Below, piece by piece: positions 9,578-18,316 of a DNA stretch of 64,000 bases (within the stretch, counting starts at the first letter, position 1; each line of letters opens with the position of its first letter). The stretch is from NCBI RefSeq assembly GCF_014642075.1, contig NZ_BMIK01000012.1, positions 100,545 through 164,544 on the forward strand, read 5' to 3'. A program made the translations under genes and the position numbers. Below the pieces are notes generated by a model. It was not told the DNA's origin and ran no database searches. It worked only from the letters and a program-made list of their open reading frames with translations. The DNA is from Parapedobacter defluvii. Lineage in GTDB: Bacteria > Bacteroidota > Bacteroidia > Sphingobacteriales > Sphingobacteriaceae.

Positions 9578-12337
9578 ATGTGGTATAGATCAAAGCTTTT
9601 TGTCGTTTCGATTATCGGGGTAGCCATTGTATGGGGGATCTTCAGCCTATCGCCGGAAGACGAGGTTGATTTCAGTACAGAGATTAAGCCCATTATCAAT
9701 AAACACTGCATCTCCTGCCACGGTGGCGTAAAGAAAAACGGCGGATTCAGCCTGCTTTTTGAAGAGGAAGCGTTTGCCGAAACCAAATCGGGTAAGCCCG
9801 CGATCGTTCCGGGGGATGCTGAACACAGCGAGCTTATTCGCCGGTTAACCGCGGAAGATCCTGAAGAACGGATGCCCTACGATGCGCCCCCGCTTAGCAA
9901 AGCCGAAATCAAACTGCTTACCAAATGGGTGAACCAGGGTGCAAAGTGGGGAGAGCATTGGGCATATTCACTTCCCAAAGAGGTAAAGGTACCCCGTACC
10001 GGCTTTGCGTTGGCGGCTTTTTGGAATCTTTGGGACAGCCCGTCGTTGCATAGCGATATTGATTATTTTATCAAAGCCAAGCACAAAGAGCAGGGGCTGG
10101 CATTTTCGCCGGAGGCAGATCGGGCTACGTTGCTCCGCAGGCTGTTTTTGGATCTGGTCGGTCTGCCGCCTTCGCCCGAACAGGTGGAGTCGTTTGTGAA
10201 CGATAAGCGACCGGACGCTTATGACCGGCGTGTCGATAGTTTACTGGCTTCGCCCCATTTCGGCGAACGCTGGGCTTCCTGGTGGCTTGATATGGCGCGT
10301 TATGCCGATACCAAGGGGTATGAGAAAGACCCGTCCCGCGAAATATGGGCCTATCGCGATTGGGTTATCAAGGCGTTTAACAGCGATATGCCTTTCACCC
10401 AATTCACGATTGAACAATTGGCTGGCGACCTGCTTCCCAATGCTTCAAAGGATCAGCTCATTGCCACTGCTTTCCACCGCAACACCATGACAAACGATGA
10501 AGGCGGTACCGAAGACGAGGAGTTCCGCGTTGCAGCGGTTATCGACCGTGTCAATACCACATACCAAACCTGGCTGTCGACCACCTTTGAATGCGTGCAA
10601 TGCCACAGCCACACCTACGATCCCATCAAGTTTGAAGAATATTATAAGTCGTTGGCTTTCTTTAACAACACACGCGACGAAGATACGCCCGCAGATTATC
10701 CGACCCTCCGTTTTTTTAACGGGGAAGACAGTCTGCAGATTGAACGAGTTAAACAATGGGTGGGCAGATACGCAGATGCCGAGCGGGTGACTGCCACAGA
10801 TCGGTTCCTGTATACCCTCGAACCCAAAATCCACGCTCACTCGTGCGACCAATTGATCAACGGAGCGTTGGTCGATACCAAATGGCTCGGAATCCGGAAT
10901 GGGGGGAGCGCACGGATACCTGCCGTTACGGTAGGCGATAACGATGTGTTTTATATGAATTACAACTCGGGCACACCGGGAGGCGAAATGGAAATGCGGT
11001 TGGGGACACTCAGTGGTCCGCTATTGGCGAGGGCGAAGCTGAAACCCACCCAAGGTACGGAAACCGTTGCGATTCCGACAACAACCCCGAAAGGTAAGCA
11101 CGATATCTACCTGATATTTAAGAACGCTTCGCTGCCACCGGGGCAAGCGGTTTGCCTTGCGGAATGGATGACTTTTCGCCAGCCGTTACCCGGTACCCAT
11201 CAGGAGGGCTACGCTGAATTGGATGAATCTTTCCTGCAACTGATCAACCGCAGAACACCCTCCGTGCCGATACTCGTTGAGAATCCACCCGAAATGGCCC
11301 GTGAGACCCCCATCTTTGAACGCGGCAATTGGTTGGTTCACGGGCCGGTGGTCGAGCCGGATGTGCCCAAGTCGCTCAATGACTTTCCCGATGGTGCGCC
11401 ACGCAACCGCCTGGGATTTGCCCAATGGCTCGTCAGTGAGGAGAATCCACTTACCGCACGCACCTTAGTCAACCGGGTTTGGGCACAGCTATTCGGACAG
11501 GGAATCGTTGAGCCACTGGGCGACATGGGTACGCAGAGCGATCCGCCTACCCATCCCGAATTGCTGGACTGGCTCGCACTGCAATTCATGCATGAAATGG
11601 ATTGGAGCGTAAAAAGTCTACTTAAAGAGCTCGTTACATCCACCACTTACCGGCAGTCATCGGTAATGACCAAGGAAACCGCTGAAAAAGATCCTTCCAA
11701 TAAGTACTATGCCCGTGGCCCCCGGTTCCGGCTTTCCGCCGAACAGATACGCGACCAGGCGCTTGCGGTAAGCGGTCTGCTGAGTACGAAGATGTATGGA
11801 CCCAGTGTCATGCCCCACCAACCCGAAGGGGTATGGATGAGTGTATACAGCGGCGAACGTTGGGAAACCAGCCCGGGAGAGGACAGATATCGGAGAGGGG
11901 TGTACACCTTTATCAAGCGGACGAGTCCTTACCCGTCCTACATAACGTTCGATGCCTCCAGCCGGGAAGTATGTTTGATAGACCGGATAACAACCAATAC
12001 GCCCCTGCAGGCACTTACTACGCTAAATGATCCGGTCTATATGGAAGCCGCCGTTCACCTGGCCAAGCGTATGGTCGAGACCGGGGCAGGGGATGTTGCC
12101 GAATCCATCCGGTCGGGATACCGCGCGGTTATGCAACGGCCACTTTCCCGGGATAAGCTCCCAGCGTTTGAAAAACTTTACCAAGAGGCATATCGTCACT
12201 ACCGGGAAAAACCGGCAGAGGCGGGTAAGTTGATCGGGGGGGCATCCGGTACGGCAGAAACGGATGCCTGTACAGCGGCGTATACGATGGTGGCCAATGC
12301 CCTCCTTAATCTCGATGAATTCCTCACAAAATCATAA
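9578..12337 (+). CDS. PSCyt1/DUF1549/DUF1553 planctomycete-type cytochrome c protein
   Basis: The product is 919 residues with an N-terminal hydrophobic anchor or signal (about residues 6-24). A planctomycete cytochrome C domain (PSCyt1) follows, with a haem motif C44-I-S-C47-H48, and includes 'PGDAEHSELIRRL' and 'ERMPYDAPPLSKAEI'. A PSCyt2/DUF1549 domain comes next ('FGERWASWWLDMARYADTKG', 'TAFHRNTMTNDEGGTEDEE', then a second CxxCH, 'CVQCHSHTYDP'). The C-terminal third is DUF1553/PSD1 ('NRVWAQLFGQGIVEPLGDMG', 'SAEQIRDQALAVSGLL', 'TPLQALTTLNDP'). The order matches the full-length family. Biochemical function is unknown; two CxxCH motifs suggest bound haem and extracytoplasmic location. The DUF1501 gene begins 3 bp after its stop, so the two are translated as a pair. 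Confidence 0.88.
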   Translation: MWYRSKLFVVSIIGVAIVWGIFSLSPEDEVDFSTEIKPIINKHCISCHGGVKKNGGFSLLFEEEAFAETKSGKPAIVPGDAEHSELIRRLTAEDPEERMPYDAPPLSKAEIKLLTKWVNQGAKWGEHWAYSLPKEVKVPRTGFALAAFWNLWDSPSLHSDIDYFIKAKHKEQGLAFSPEADRATLLRRLFLDLVGLPPSPEQVESFVNDKRPDAYDRRVDSLLASPHFGERWASWWLDMARYADTKGYEKDPSREIWAYRDWVIKAFNSDMPFTQFTIEQLAGDLLPNASKDQLIATAFHRNTMTNDEGGTEDEEFRVAAVIDRVNTTYQTWLSTTFECVQCHSHTYDPIKFEEYYKSLAFFNNTRDEDTPADYPTLRFFNGEDSLQIERVKQWVGRYADAERVTATDRFLYTLEPKIHAHSCDQLINGALVDTKWLGIRNGGSARIPAVTVGDNDVFYMNYNSGTPGGEMEMRLGTLSGPLLARAKLKPTQGTETVAIPTTTPKGKHDIYLIFKNASLPPGQAVCLAEWMTFRQPLPGTHQEGYAELDESFLQLINRRTPSVPILVENPPEMARETPIFERGNWLVHGPVVEPDVPKSLNDFPDGAPRNRLGFAQWLVSEENPLTARTLVNRVWAQLFGQGIVEPLGDMGTQSDPPTHPELLDWLALQFMHEMDWSVKSLLKELVTSTTYRQSSVMTKETAEKDPSNKYYARGPRFRLSAEQIRDQALAVSGLLSTKMYGPSVMPHQPEGVWMSVYSGERWETSPGEDRYRRGVYTFIKRTSPYPSYITFDASSREVCLIDRITTNTPLQALTTLNDPVYMEAAVHLAKRMVETGAGDVAESIRSGYRAVMQRPLSRDKLPAFEKLYQEAYRHYREKPAEAGKLIGGASGTAETDACTAAYTMVANALLNLDEFLTKS

Positions 12338-12340
12338 CCC

Positions 12341-13801
12341 ATGGATAAATTACTGAAAGAAGCACAAGAAGCCGAATTAAGAGCCATCACCCGGCGCCAT
12401 TTCCTGATGGAATGCGTGGCAGGCGTGGGCGGCCTGGCTTTGGGATCCATGTTGGGGGGATGCATGGGGGCGCGTTCTAGTAGCGGTTCACTCGCTTCCC
12501 GGCTTCCCCATTTTCCCGGACGCGCGAAAAGTGTCATTTACCTGCATATGGCCGGTGCGCCGTCGCAGTTGGAGTTATTTGATTACAAACCGGAATTGCA
12601 GAAGCTCCACAATCAGTTATGTCCGCAGTCGTTGCTCGAAGGCAAAAAGTTTGCGTTCATCCGCGGCACCCCCAAAATGTTGGGGCCGCAAGCAACCTTC
12701 CGCCAGCATGGCGATAGTGGTGCGTGGATATCCGATCTCCTTCCGCATTTTTCAACGGTGGCAGATGAGGTAAGTTTCCTGAAGGCGGTGCATACCGATC
12801 AGTTTAATCATGGGCCCGCCCAACTTTTCATGCACACCGGGCACGCCCGTTTGGGAAGACCCAGTATTGGATCATGGGTAACCTACGGACTTGGTACGGA
12901 GAACAGTAACCTTCCGGGTTTTGTGGTGTTGACCTCCGGTGGCAAAACCCCCGATGCGGGAAAGAGTGTATGGGGCAGCGGCTTTCTTCCATCGGTATAT
13001 CAAGGGGTACAATGCCGGTCGCACGGCGATCCGGTGCTGTATATCAGTGATCCCGAGGGGATGGACCGGGATATGAAGCGGAAGGCAATTGACGCCATCG
13101 GCGCGGTGAACAGGGAGGAGTATGCGACCTATAAAGACCCGGAAATCCTGACCCGTATCGCCCAATACGAAATGGCTTATAAAATGCAGGTAGCCGTACC
13201 GGAGGTAATGAACATCAACAACGAGCCCGAATACATCCACGAATTGTATGGCACGCAACCAGGCAAGGAGTCCTTTGCAAATAATTGCCTTTTGGCACGC
13301 AAGCTGGTGGAACAGGGTGTACGCTTCGTACAGCTGTTTGATTGGGGATGGGATAGCCACGGAACGGGCGCAGATACCGCACTCGATCTAGGTTTCCGGA
13401 ATAAATGCCGTGAAATCGACCGGCCTATGACAGCTTTGTTGCTGGACCTGAAACAAAGAGGTCTTCTGGATGAAACGTTGGTGGTATGGGGTGGAGAATT
13501 CGGCCGGACCCCGATGCAGGAAAACAGGGACAACAAGGACATGCCCTTTGCCGGCCGTGACCATCATCCCGATGCATATACGATATGGATGGCCGGGGGT
13601 GGCGTGAAACAAGGAGTCTCCTGGGGGGAGACTGACGAAATCGGCTTTTCTGCGGTTAACGGCAGTACCTCTGTTCATGACGTCCATGCCACGATGCTTC
13701 ACCTGCTGGGCTTCGACCACGAGAAGTTTACCTATGAATTCCAGGGGCGTCCCTTCCGGCTCACCGATGTGGAAGGGAACGTCATCCGGGCACTTGTTTG
13801 A
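12341..13801 (+). CDS. DUF1501 domain protein with Tat-like signal
   Basis: The product is 486 residues. The N-terminus has a twin-arginine-like motif (TRRHF, residues 17-21), a hydrophobic stretch rich in glycine, and 'LGGCMG', so it is probably exported folded and possibly lipidated. The body is DUF1501, a sulfatase-like alkaline-phosphatase fold: 'SVIYLHMAGAPSQLELFDYKP' split across about residues 64-85, 'FNHGPAQLFMHTGHARLGRP' near 165, 'VVWGGEFGRTP' near 385 and 'GRDHHPDAYTIWMAGGGVK' near 405-425. DUF1501 genes almost always sit next to DUF1549/DUF1553 genes, as here (3 bp gap), which implies a joint role. No enzymatic activity is established for the family. Confidence 0.87.
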   Translation: MDKLLKEAQEAELRAITRRHFLMECVAGVGGLALGSMLGGCMGARSSSGSLASRLPHFPGRAKSVIYLHMAGAPSQLELFDYKPELQKLHNQLCPQSLLEGKKFAFIRGTPKMLGPQATFRQHGDSGAWISDLLPHFSTVADEVSFLKAVHTDQFNHGPAQLFMHTGHARLGRPSIGSWVTYGLGTENSNLPGFVVLTSGGKTPDAGKSVWGSGFLPSVYQGVQCRSHGDPVLYISDPEGMDRDMKRKAIDAIGAVNREEYATYKDPEILTRIAQYEMAYKMQVAVPEVMNINNEPEYIHELYGTQPGKESFANNCLLARKLVEQGVRFVQLFDWGWDSHGTGADTALDLGFRNKCREIDRPMTALLLDLKQRGLLDETLVVWGGEFGRTPMQENRDNKDMPFAGRDHHPDAYTIWMAGGGVKQGVSWGETDEIGFSAVNGSTSVHDVHATMLHLLGFDHEKFTYEFQGRPFRLTDVEGNVIRALV

Positions 13802-13850
13802 TTTTAATAGCTGATTCTACGAACCTTTTGAAAACCTGCTACGGAAGTTA

Positions 13851-15287
13851 ATGGAAAATAACGGTGACTTACTCCTTTTCCTTGGGAGGTGGCATCCTTT
13901 GCTGGTACACCTTCCCATTGGCATGTTAATCATGGCCTTTGTCCTGGCGTTGCTCAGCCGGAAGAAAGCCTATTCGTCTTTGGCTCCCGCGGTATCGATT
14001 ACCCTTCTTTTTGGCGCCACCGCTGCCGTGGTAGCAAGTGTTACAGGGTATCTGCTGTCCCTCAGCGGTGGCTACGATGTGCGTACACTTTCGCTCCACC
14101 AGTGGGTAGGCATCAGTACAGCCTTGGTGAGCGTGTTGTGCTGGCTGCTGTACCGTAAACCGGTTGATATGAGGGATGTGTTTTATCGGATCAGAAAAGG
14201 GCGTTTCGCAGTGCTTGGCCTTATGCTTGCATTGCTTGGTATTGCCGGGCATTTTGGGGGTACGCTTACACACGGAGATGGATATTTGACGGAAGCCCTG
14301 CCCGCTCCGATGCGGAAACTGATAGGTTGGCAGCCCGAGGTGGTAACCATCGAAAATGTGCAGGAGGCGGCCGTTTATACAGCTATCATCCAACCCATCT
14401 TCCGGCAACGCTGTCAAAGCTGCCACGGCACGAAAAAACAGGAGGGCGAATTGGCGTTGCATACCTTCGAAGCATTAATCAAAGGCGGGGAAAGCGGGCA
14501 AGCCATCGTTGCTGGGGATACGCTGGGAAGTGAGCTGTACCGGCGTTTGACACTGCCCGAGGGCGATGAAGACCGGATGCCGCCCAAAGGGCGTACACCG
14601 ATCAGTGATCACCAGATCCGGTTGATTGCCTGGTGGATTGATGCCGGTGCACCTAACGATAAACTGGTGAAGGAAATGGCTCAGCCTGAAGAAATTCAAC
14701 CCATATTGCTGGGGTTGGAGGGGGGTGATACAAAAACAGCCCTGGGTAAGGAGCCTGTACTAACTTATGAGGATATTCCGCCCGTTAAGCAGGAGGCCGT
14801 TGACAAGCTGTTGGCCAAGGGAATGACGGTTGTGCCTGTTGCGGAAAATAAAAATCAGGTCATCGTCAGTGCCATCAACTACCCTGCATTCAGCGATGGC
14901 GATGCCGAGCTATTGCTTGAACTGGGTGCTAATATCGCGCAGCTTAAGCTGGGTGGAACACAGATTACGGATGCTGCATTGAAACATTTCGGAAAGCTGA
15001 CCGGATTGCGGCAGCTCCATCTGGAAAATACGGCGATAACCGATGAAGGTATCGCCTACCTGAAAGACTGCGGGCAGTTGTGGTACCTCAATCTGGTTCA
15101 TACCGGTGTAACGGATAAAGGCATTCAGGTGCTGAATCAAATTCCAGGCTTGCGCACCTTGTATCTGTATGAGACGGCGGTGACCCCCAACGGTATTGCT
15201 GCACTCGTCCAAGCTGCTCCGGAATTGAAGATTGACACGGGCAACTACCAATTGCCGGCATTGCCTTCCGATACTGTGGTGTATTAA
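13851..15287 (+). CDS. DUF2231-like membrane protein with cytochrome c and leucine-rich repeats
   Basis: The product is 478 residues with three parts. Residues 1-150 form a four-helix DUF2231-type membrane domain ('RWHPLLVHLPIGMLIMAF', 'HQWVGISTALVSVLCWLLYR', 'GHFGGTLTHGDGYL'). Residues about 170-275 form a PSCyt1-type cytochrome domain with C188-Q-S-C191-H192 and the distal 'EDRMPPKGRTPISDHQIRLI'. Residues about 340-465 carry leucine-rich repeats of the planctomycete/GALA-like kind ('ITDAALKHFGKLTGLRQLHL', 'ITDEGIAYLKDCGQLWYLNL', 'VTDKGIQVLNQIPGLRTLYL'). It follows the DUF1501 gene by 49 bp and probably completes a membrane-bound haem module with it. The role of the LRR part, facing the periplasm or the surface, is unknown. 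Confidence 0.83.
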   Translation: MENNGDLLLFLGRWHPLLVHLPIGMLIMAFVLALLSRKKAYSSLAPAVSITLLFGATAAVVASVTGYLLSLSGGYDVRTLSLHQWVGISTALVSVLCWLLYRKPVDMRDVFYRIRKGRFAVLGLMLALLGIAGHFGGTLTHGDGYLTEALPAPMRKLIGWQPEVVTIENVQEAAVYTAIIQPIFRQRCQSCHGTKKQEGELALHTFEALIKGGESGQAIVAGDTLGSELYRRLTLPEGDEDRMPPKGRTPISDHQIRLIAWWIDAGAPNDKLVKEMAQPEEIQPILLGLEGGDTKTALGKEPVLTYEDIPPVKQEAVDKLLAKGMTVVPVAENKNQVIVSAINYPAFSDGDAELLLELGANIAQLKLGGTQITDAALKHFGKLTGLRQLHLENTAITDEGIAYLKDCGQLWYLNLVHTGVTDKGIQVLNQIPGLRTLYLYETAVTPNGIAALVQAAPELKIDTGNYQLPALPSDTVVY

Positions 15288-15288
15288 T

Positions 15289-15319
15289 TTTGAGGTTACG
15301 GTCGATCTTGCTACCTTTA
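15289..15319 (+). promoter_or_regulatory. Candidate promoter of the acetylxylan-esterase-like gene
   Basis: TTTG (15289-15292), a 19-nt spacer, then TACCTTTA (15312-15319). This is one base off the Bacteroidota TAnnTTTG consensus and lies 38 bp before the ATG. It would allow separate expression of the esterase from the cytochrome genes. Confidence 0.4.
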
Positions 15320-15356
15320 TCCGTATAATTGTTACTCATTATAGGCCTTATAAACA

Positions 15357-16664
15357 ATGAATAGACGATCTTTTATCCGTTCCTCCATTGCGCTCTACGG
15401 TGCGTTGGTTTTTGCATTGACCTCCTTTGGGCAATCCCGTCCACCGCATCCCATTCAGGTGCTGGTATCACCGGATAAGCCGGATTGGACCTACCATACA
15501 GGTGAAGAAGCTACGTTTACGATACGGATTTTGAAGCACCAGGTCCCAATGGAAGATGTGGAGGTAACGTATGCAGTAGGACCGGAGAAAATGAAGCCCG
15601 TTAATCAGGGAACGTTGAAGTTAAAAGGAGGCGTTGCAACGGTAAAAGGCAAATTAACCGATCCCGGTTTTTTGCGGTGTGAAGCGCTGATTACGGTAGA
15701 TGGTGCGGATTACCGGGGCCTCGCCACGGCTGGATATGCGCCGGAAAGCATCCAGCCCACACAAATCCTGCCAGACGATTTCTGGGAATTCTGGGATAAC
15801 GCCAAGGCGGAAGCTGCAAAAGTTCCGTTGGATGCCAAACTGACGTTAGTTGCAGATCGCTGCACCGAAAAAGCCGATGTCTATCAGGTGGATATTCAGA
15901 ATTACCAAACGGGAAGCCGGATCTATGGCATTTTAGCCAAGCCCAAAACACCGGGTAAGTATCCCGCTGTGCTGCAGGTACCGGGTGCCGGCATCCGCCC
16001 TTATTACGGGATTGTGGATTTGGCAGAACGGGGTATAATTACGCTACAGATCGGTATCCACGGTATTCCGGTAATTTATGAAACGGGATTGTACAACAAT
16101 CTTGCTGCGGGAGCGCTGAAGAACTATCAATTTTTCAACTTGGATGACCGGGACCAATATTATTACAAGCGGGTTTACCTGGGGTGCGTGCGTGCGATCG
16201 ATTACCTGTTCTCTCTGCCCGAATTTGACGGTTCCAACCTTGCCGTGTGGGGCGGAAGCCAGGGAGGTGCGCTATCCATCGTCACGGCAGCGTTAGATAA
16301 CCGGGTAACACATTTGGTGTCCTTATATCCCGCGTTATGCGACCTGACGGGCTATCTGCACGGGCGGGCCGGGGGATGGCCGCATATGTTCAACGACGCC
16401 AACGCTCCTTTTATGGCCAAGGAAGAAAAAATCAAGGTATCGGCTTATTATGACGTGGTGAATTTTGCACGTTCTGTTAAGGTACCGGGGTTTTATACCT
16501 GGGGGTACAACGATGAAACGTGCCCACCCACCTCGTTTTATTCAGCCTATAATCAGATACAGGCATCCAAGGAATTATACCTAATGCCAGAGACGGGGCA
16601 CTGGACGTTTCCCGAGCAACAGACGAAGGTACAGGAGTGGCTGCTGAAGCAGCTATTGAAATGA
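15357..16664 (+). CDS. Secreted acetylxylan esterase / cephalosporin-C deacetylase-like hydrolase
   Basis: The product is 435 residues with a signal peptide (starts MNRRSFIRSS, ends near 'TSFGQS'). An N-terminal beta-sandwich (about 35-120) precedes an AXE1-type alpha/beta-hydrolase domain. The catalytic triad is readable: S301 in 'GGSQGG', D386 in 'GYNDETCPP' and H415 in 'ETGHWTF'. 'ILAKPKTPGKYPAVLQVPGAG' near residue 200 is typical of the family. The expected reaction is removal of acetyl groups from carbohydrates in the periplasm or outside the cell. The neighbouring SusCD pair fits a glycan-related role, but its substrate is not known. Confidence 0.85.
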   Translation: MNRRSFIRSSIALYGALVFALTSFGQSRPPHPIQVLVSPDKPDWTYHTGEEATFTIRILKHQVPMEDVEVTYAVGPEKMKPVNQGTLKLKGGVATVKGKLTDPGFLRCEALITVDGADYRGLATAGYAPESIQPTQILPDDFWEFWDNAKAEAAKVPLDAKLTLVADRCTEKADVYQVDIQNYQTGSRIYGILAKPKTPGKYPAVLQVPGAGIRPYYGIVDLAERGIITLQIGIHGIPVIYETGLYNNLAAGALKNYQFFNLDDRDQYYYKRVYLGCVRAIDYLFSLPEFDGSNLAVWGGSQGGALSIVTAALDNRVTHLVSLYPALCDLTGYLHGRAGGWPHMFNDANAPFMAKEEKIKVSAYYDVVNFARSVKVPGFYTWGYNDETCPPTSFYSAYNQIQASKELYLMPETGHWTFPEQQTKVQEWLLKQLLK

Positions 16665-16671
16665 GAATGAC

Positions 16672-18315
16672 ATGCGAAAAAAATTCAGTTACGGAGCATG
16701 CCTTTTGGTGGCATGCATCGTATTAGTAAGTGTTTGGTGGCCGCCTATTCTTTGGGGTTTCGTGGTTGTCGGTCCACTTATCTTTTTGGGTATATTGGAC
16801 ATGATCCAGACCAAACAAGCGATCCGGCGTAATTTTCCGTTGTTTGGCCGGTTGAGATACCTATTTGAAAGCATACGTCCCGAAATCCAGCAGTATTTTG
16901 TAGAGAGTGATACCACGGGCAGGCCTTTTAGCCGAATTTACCGGAGTGTGGTGTATCAGCGTGCTAAAAAGGAGATGGATACAACGCCGTTCGGTACGCA
17001 GATGAATGTATACGAAGACAATTACGAGTGGATGAGCCACAGCATCAATGCACTTGATTTTTTTAAAATCAACGACCATCCCCGGGTAACGGTGGGCGGA
17101 CCCTATTGTCTTCAGCCCTATTCGAGCAGTGTATTCAATATTTCCGCGATGAGCTATGGTTCGTTGAGCAAGAATGCGGTTATGGCCTTGAACGAAGGAG
17201 CCAAAATCGGCGGCTTTTATCACAATACGGGAGAAGGTGGACTTACCGACTATCACTTGGAAGGCGGGGGTGATGTGGTTTGGCAGATCGGGACGGGGTA
17301 CTTCGGATGCCGGCATCCCGATGGCAACTTCAATCCGGAAGCATTTGCCCAGAAAGCGCAGCATCCCCAAGTCAAGATGGTAGAGATCAAGATATCCCAG
17401 GGAGCGAAACCCGGCCATGGGGGTATTCTACCTGCGGCCAAAGTCACCGAAGAAATTGCCCGTATCCGGTTGGTGGAAATGGGTAAGGATGTAGACTCAC
17501 CGCCGTATCACCGGGCTTTTTCCACACCGTTGGGGTTGTTGGATTTTGTGAAACAACTTCGGGATCTTTCCGGTGGGAAGCCCGTCGGGTTCAAGCTTTG
17601 CATCGGGCACCGCAGTGAGTTCGTAGCTATCTGCAAGGCCATGATACAAACGGGTATTTATCCCGATTTTATTACGGTGGATGGAGGAGAAGGGGGGACC
17701 GGCGCTGCGCCCCTGGAATTTTCCAACTCGGTGGGAATGCCGTTGCGGGATGCACTGGCATTCGTATACGATTGCCTGACCGGATTTGATCTCAAACAGC
17801 ACATAAAAATCATTGCGTCGGGTAAAATTGCTACGGGGTTCGACCTGGTGAAAAATTTTGCGCTGGGCGCGGATATCTGCAACAGTGCGCGTGGCATGAT
17901 GATGGCACTTGGGTGCATCCAGGCACTGGAATGTAACGCAAATACCTGCCCTACTGGCGTGGCCACCCAGGATCCGAACTTGGTGAAAGGACTGGTAGTA
18001 GCCGATAAGCGGGTGCGGGTTGCCAACTTCCATCATGAGACCGTTAAAAGTGCGGGGGAGCTGATGGGAGCAGCAGGTATTAAACATCCGGATAATATCC
18101 ACCGGGTATATATCCATCGGCGGATCTCACCGAACCGGGTGGAGACCTACCTGGATAGTTATCCCTATATTCCTGCCGGCAGTCTGTTGCAAAAGCCTTA
18201 TCCCAAAGCATTCGACATGCTGATGAAAATCAGCAGTGCCGAATCCTTTGAACCTAATTTTGAGGAAGTTGATTTCGTAGAATACGCATGGGCAAAGAAG
18301 CCAATGACGGGGTAG
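16672..18315 (+). CDS. FMN-binding glutamate-synthase-family protein, membrane-anchored
   Basis: The product is 547 residues. Two predicted N-terminal membrane helices (residues about 7-45) precede a GltS-type FMN/ferredoxin-dependent domain. Visible marks are 'SAMSYGSLSKNAVMALNEGA' near 160, 'GEGGLTDYHLEGGGDVVWQIGTGYFGCR' spread over 185-215, 'SQGAKPGHGGILPAAKV' near 245 and 'DGGEGGTGAAPLEFSNSVG' near 340. A cysteine cluster 'CIQALECNANTC' near 420 matches the 3Fe-4S site. It lacks the glutaminase domain, as do the stand-alone 'glutamate synthase-like' proteins, so glutamate synthesis by itself is not shown. The start lies 8 bp after the esterase stop. The gene ends 1 bp from the convergent peptidase gene, with no terminator between. 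Confidence 0.85.
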   Translation: MRKKFSYGACLLVACIVLVSVWWPPILWGFVVVGPLIFLGILDMIQTKQAIRRNFPLFGRLRYLFESIRPEIQQYFVESDTTGRPFSRIYRSVVYQRAKKEMDTTPFGTQMNVYEDNYEWMSHSINALDFFKINDHPRVTVGGPYCLQPYSSSVFNISAMSYGSLSKNAVMALNEGAKIGGFYHNTGEGGLTDYHLEGGGDVVWQIGTGYFGCRHPDGNFNPEAFAQKAQHPQVKMVEIKISQGAKPGHGGILPAAKVTEEIARIRLVEMGKDVDSPPYHRAFSTPLGLLDFVKQLRDLSGGKPVGFKLCIGHRSEFVAICKAMIQTGIYPDFITVDGGEGGTGAAPLEFSNSVGMPLRDALAFVYDCLTGFDLKQHIKIIASGKIATGFDLVKNFALGADICNSARGMMMALGCIQALECNANTCPTGVATQDPNLVKGLVVADKRVRVANFHHETVKSAGELMGAAGIKHPDNIHRVYIHRRISPNRVETYLDSYPYIPAGSLLQKPYPKAFDMLMKISSAESFEPNFEEVDFVEYAWAKKPMTG

Positions 18316-18316
18316 C

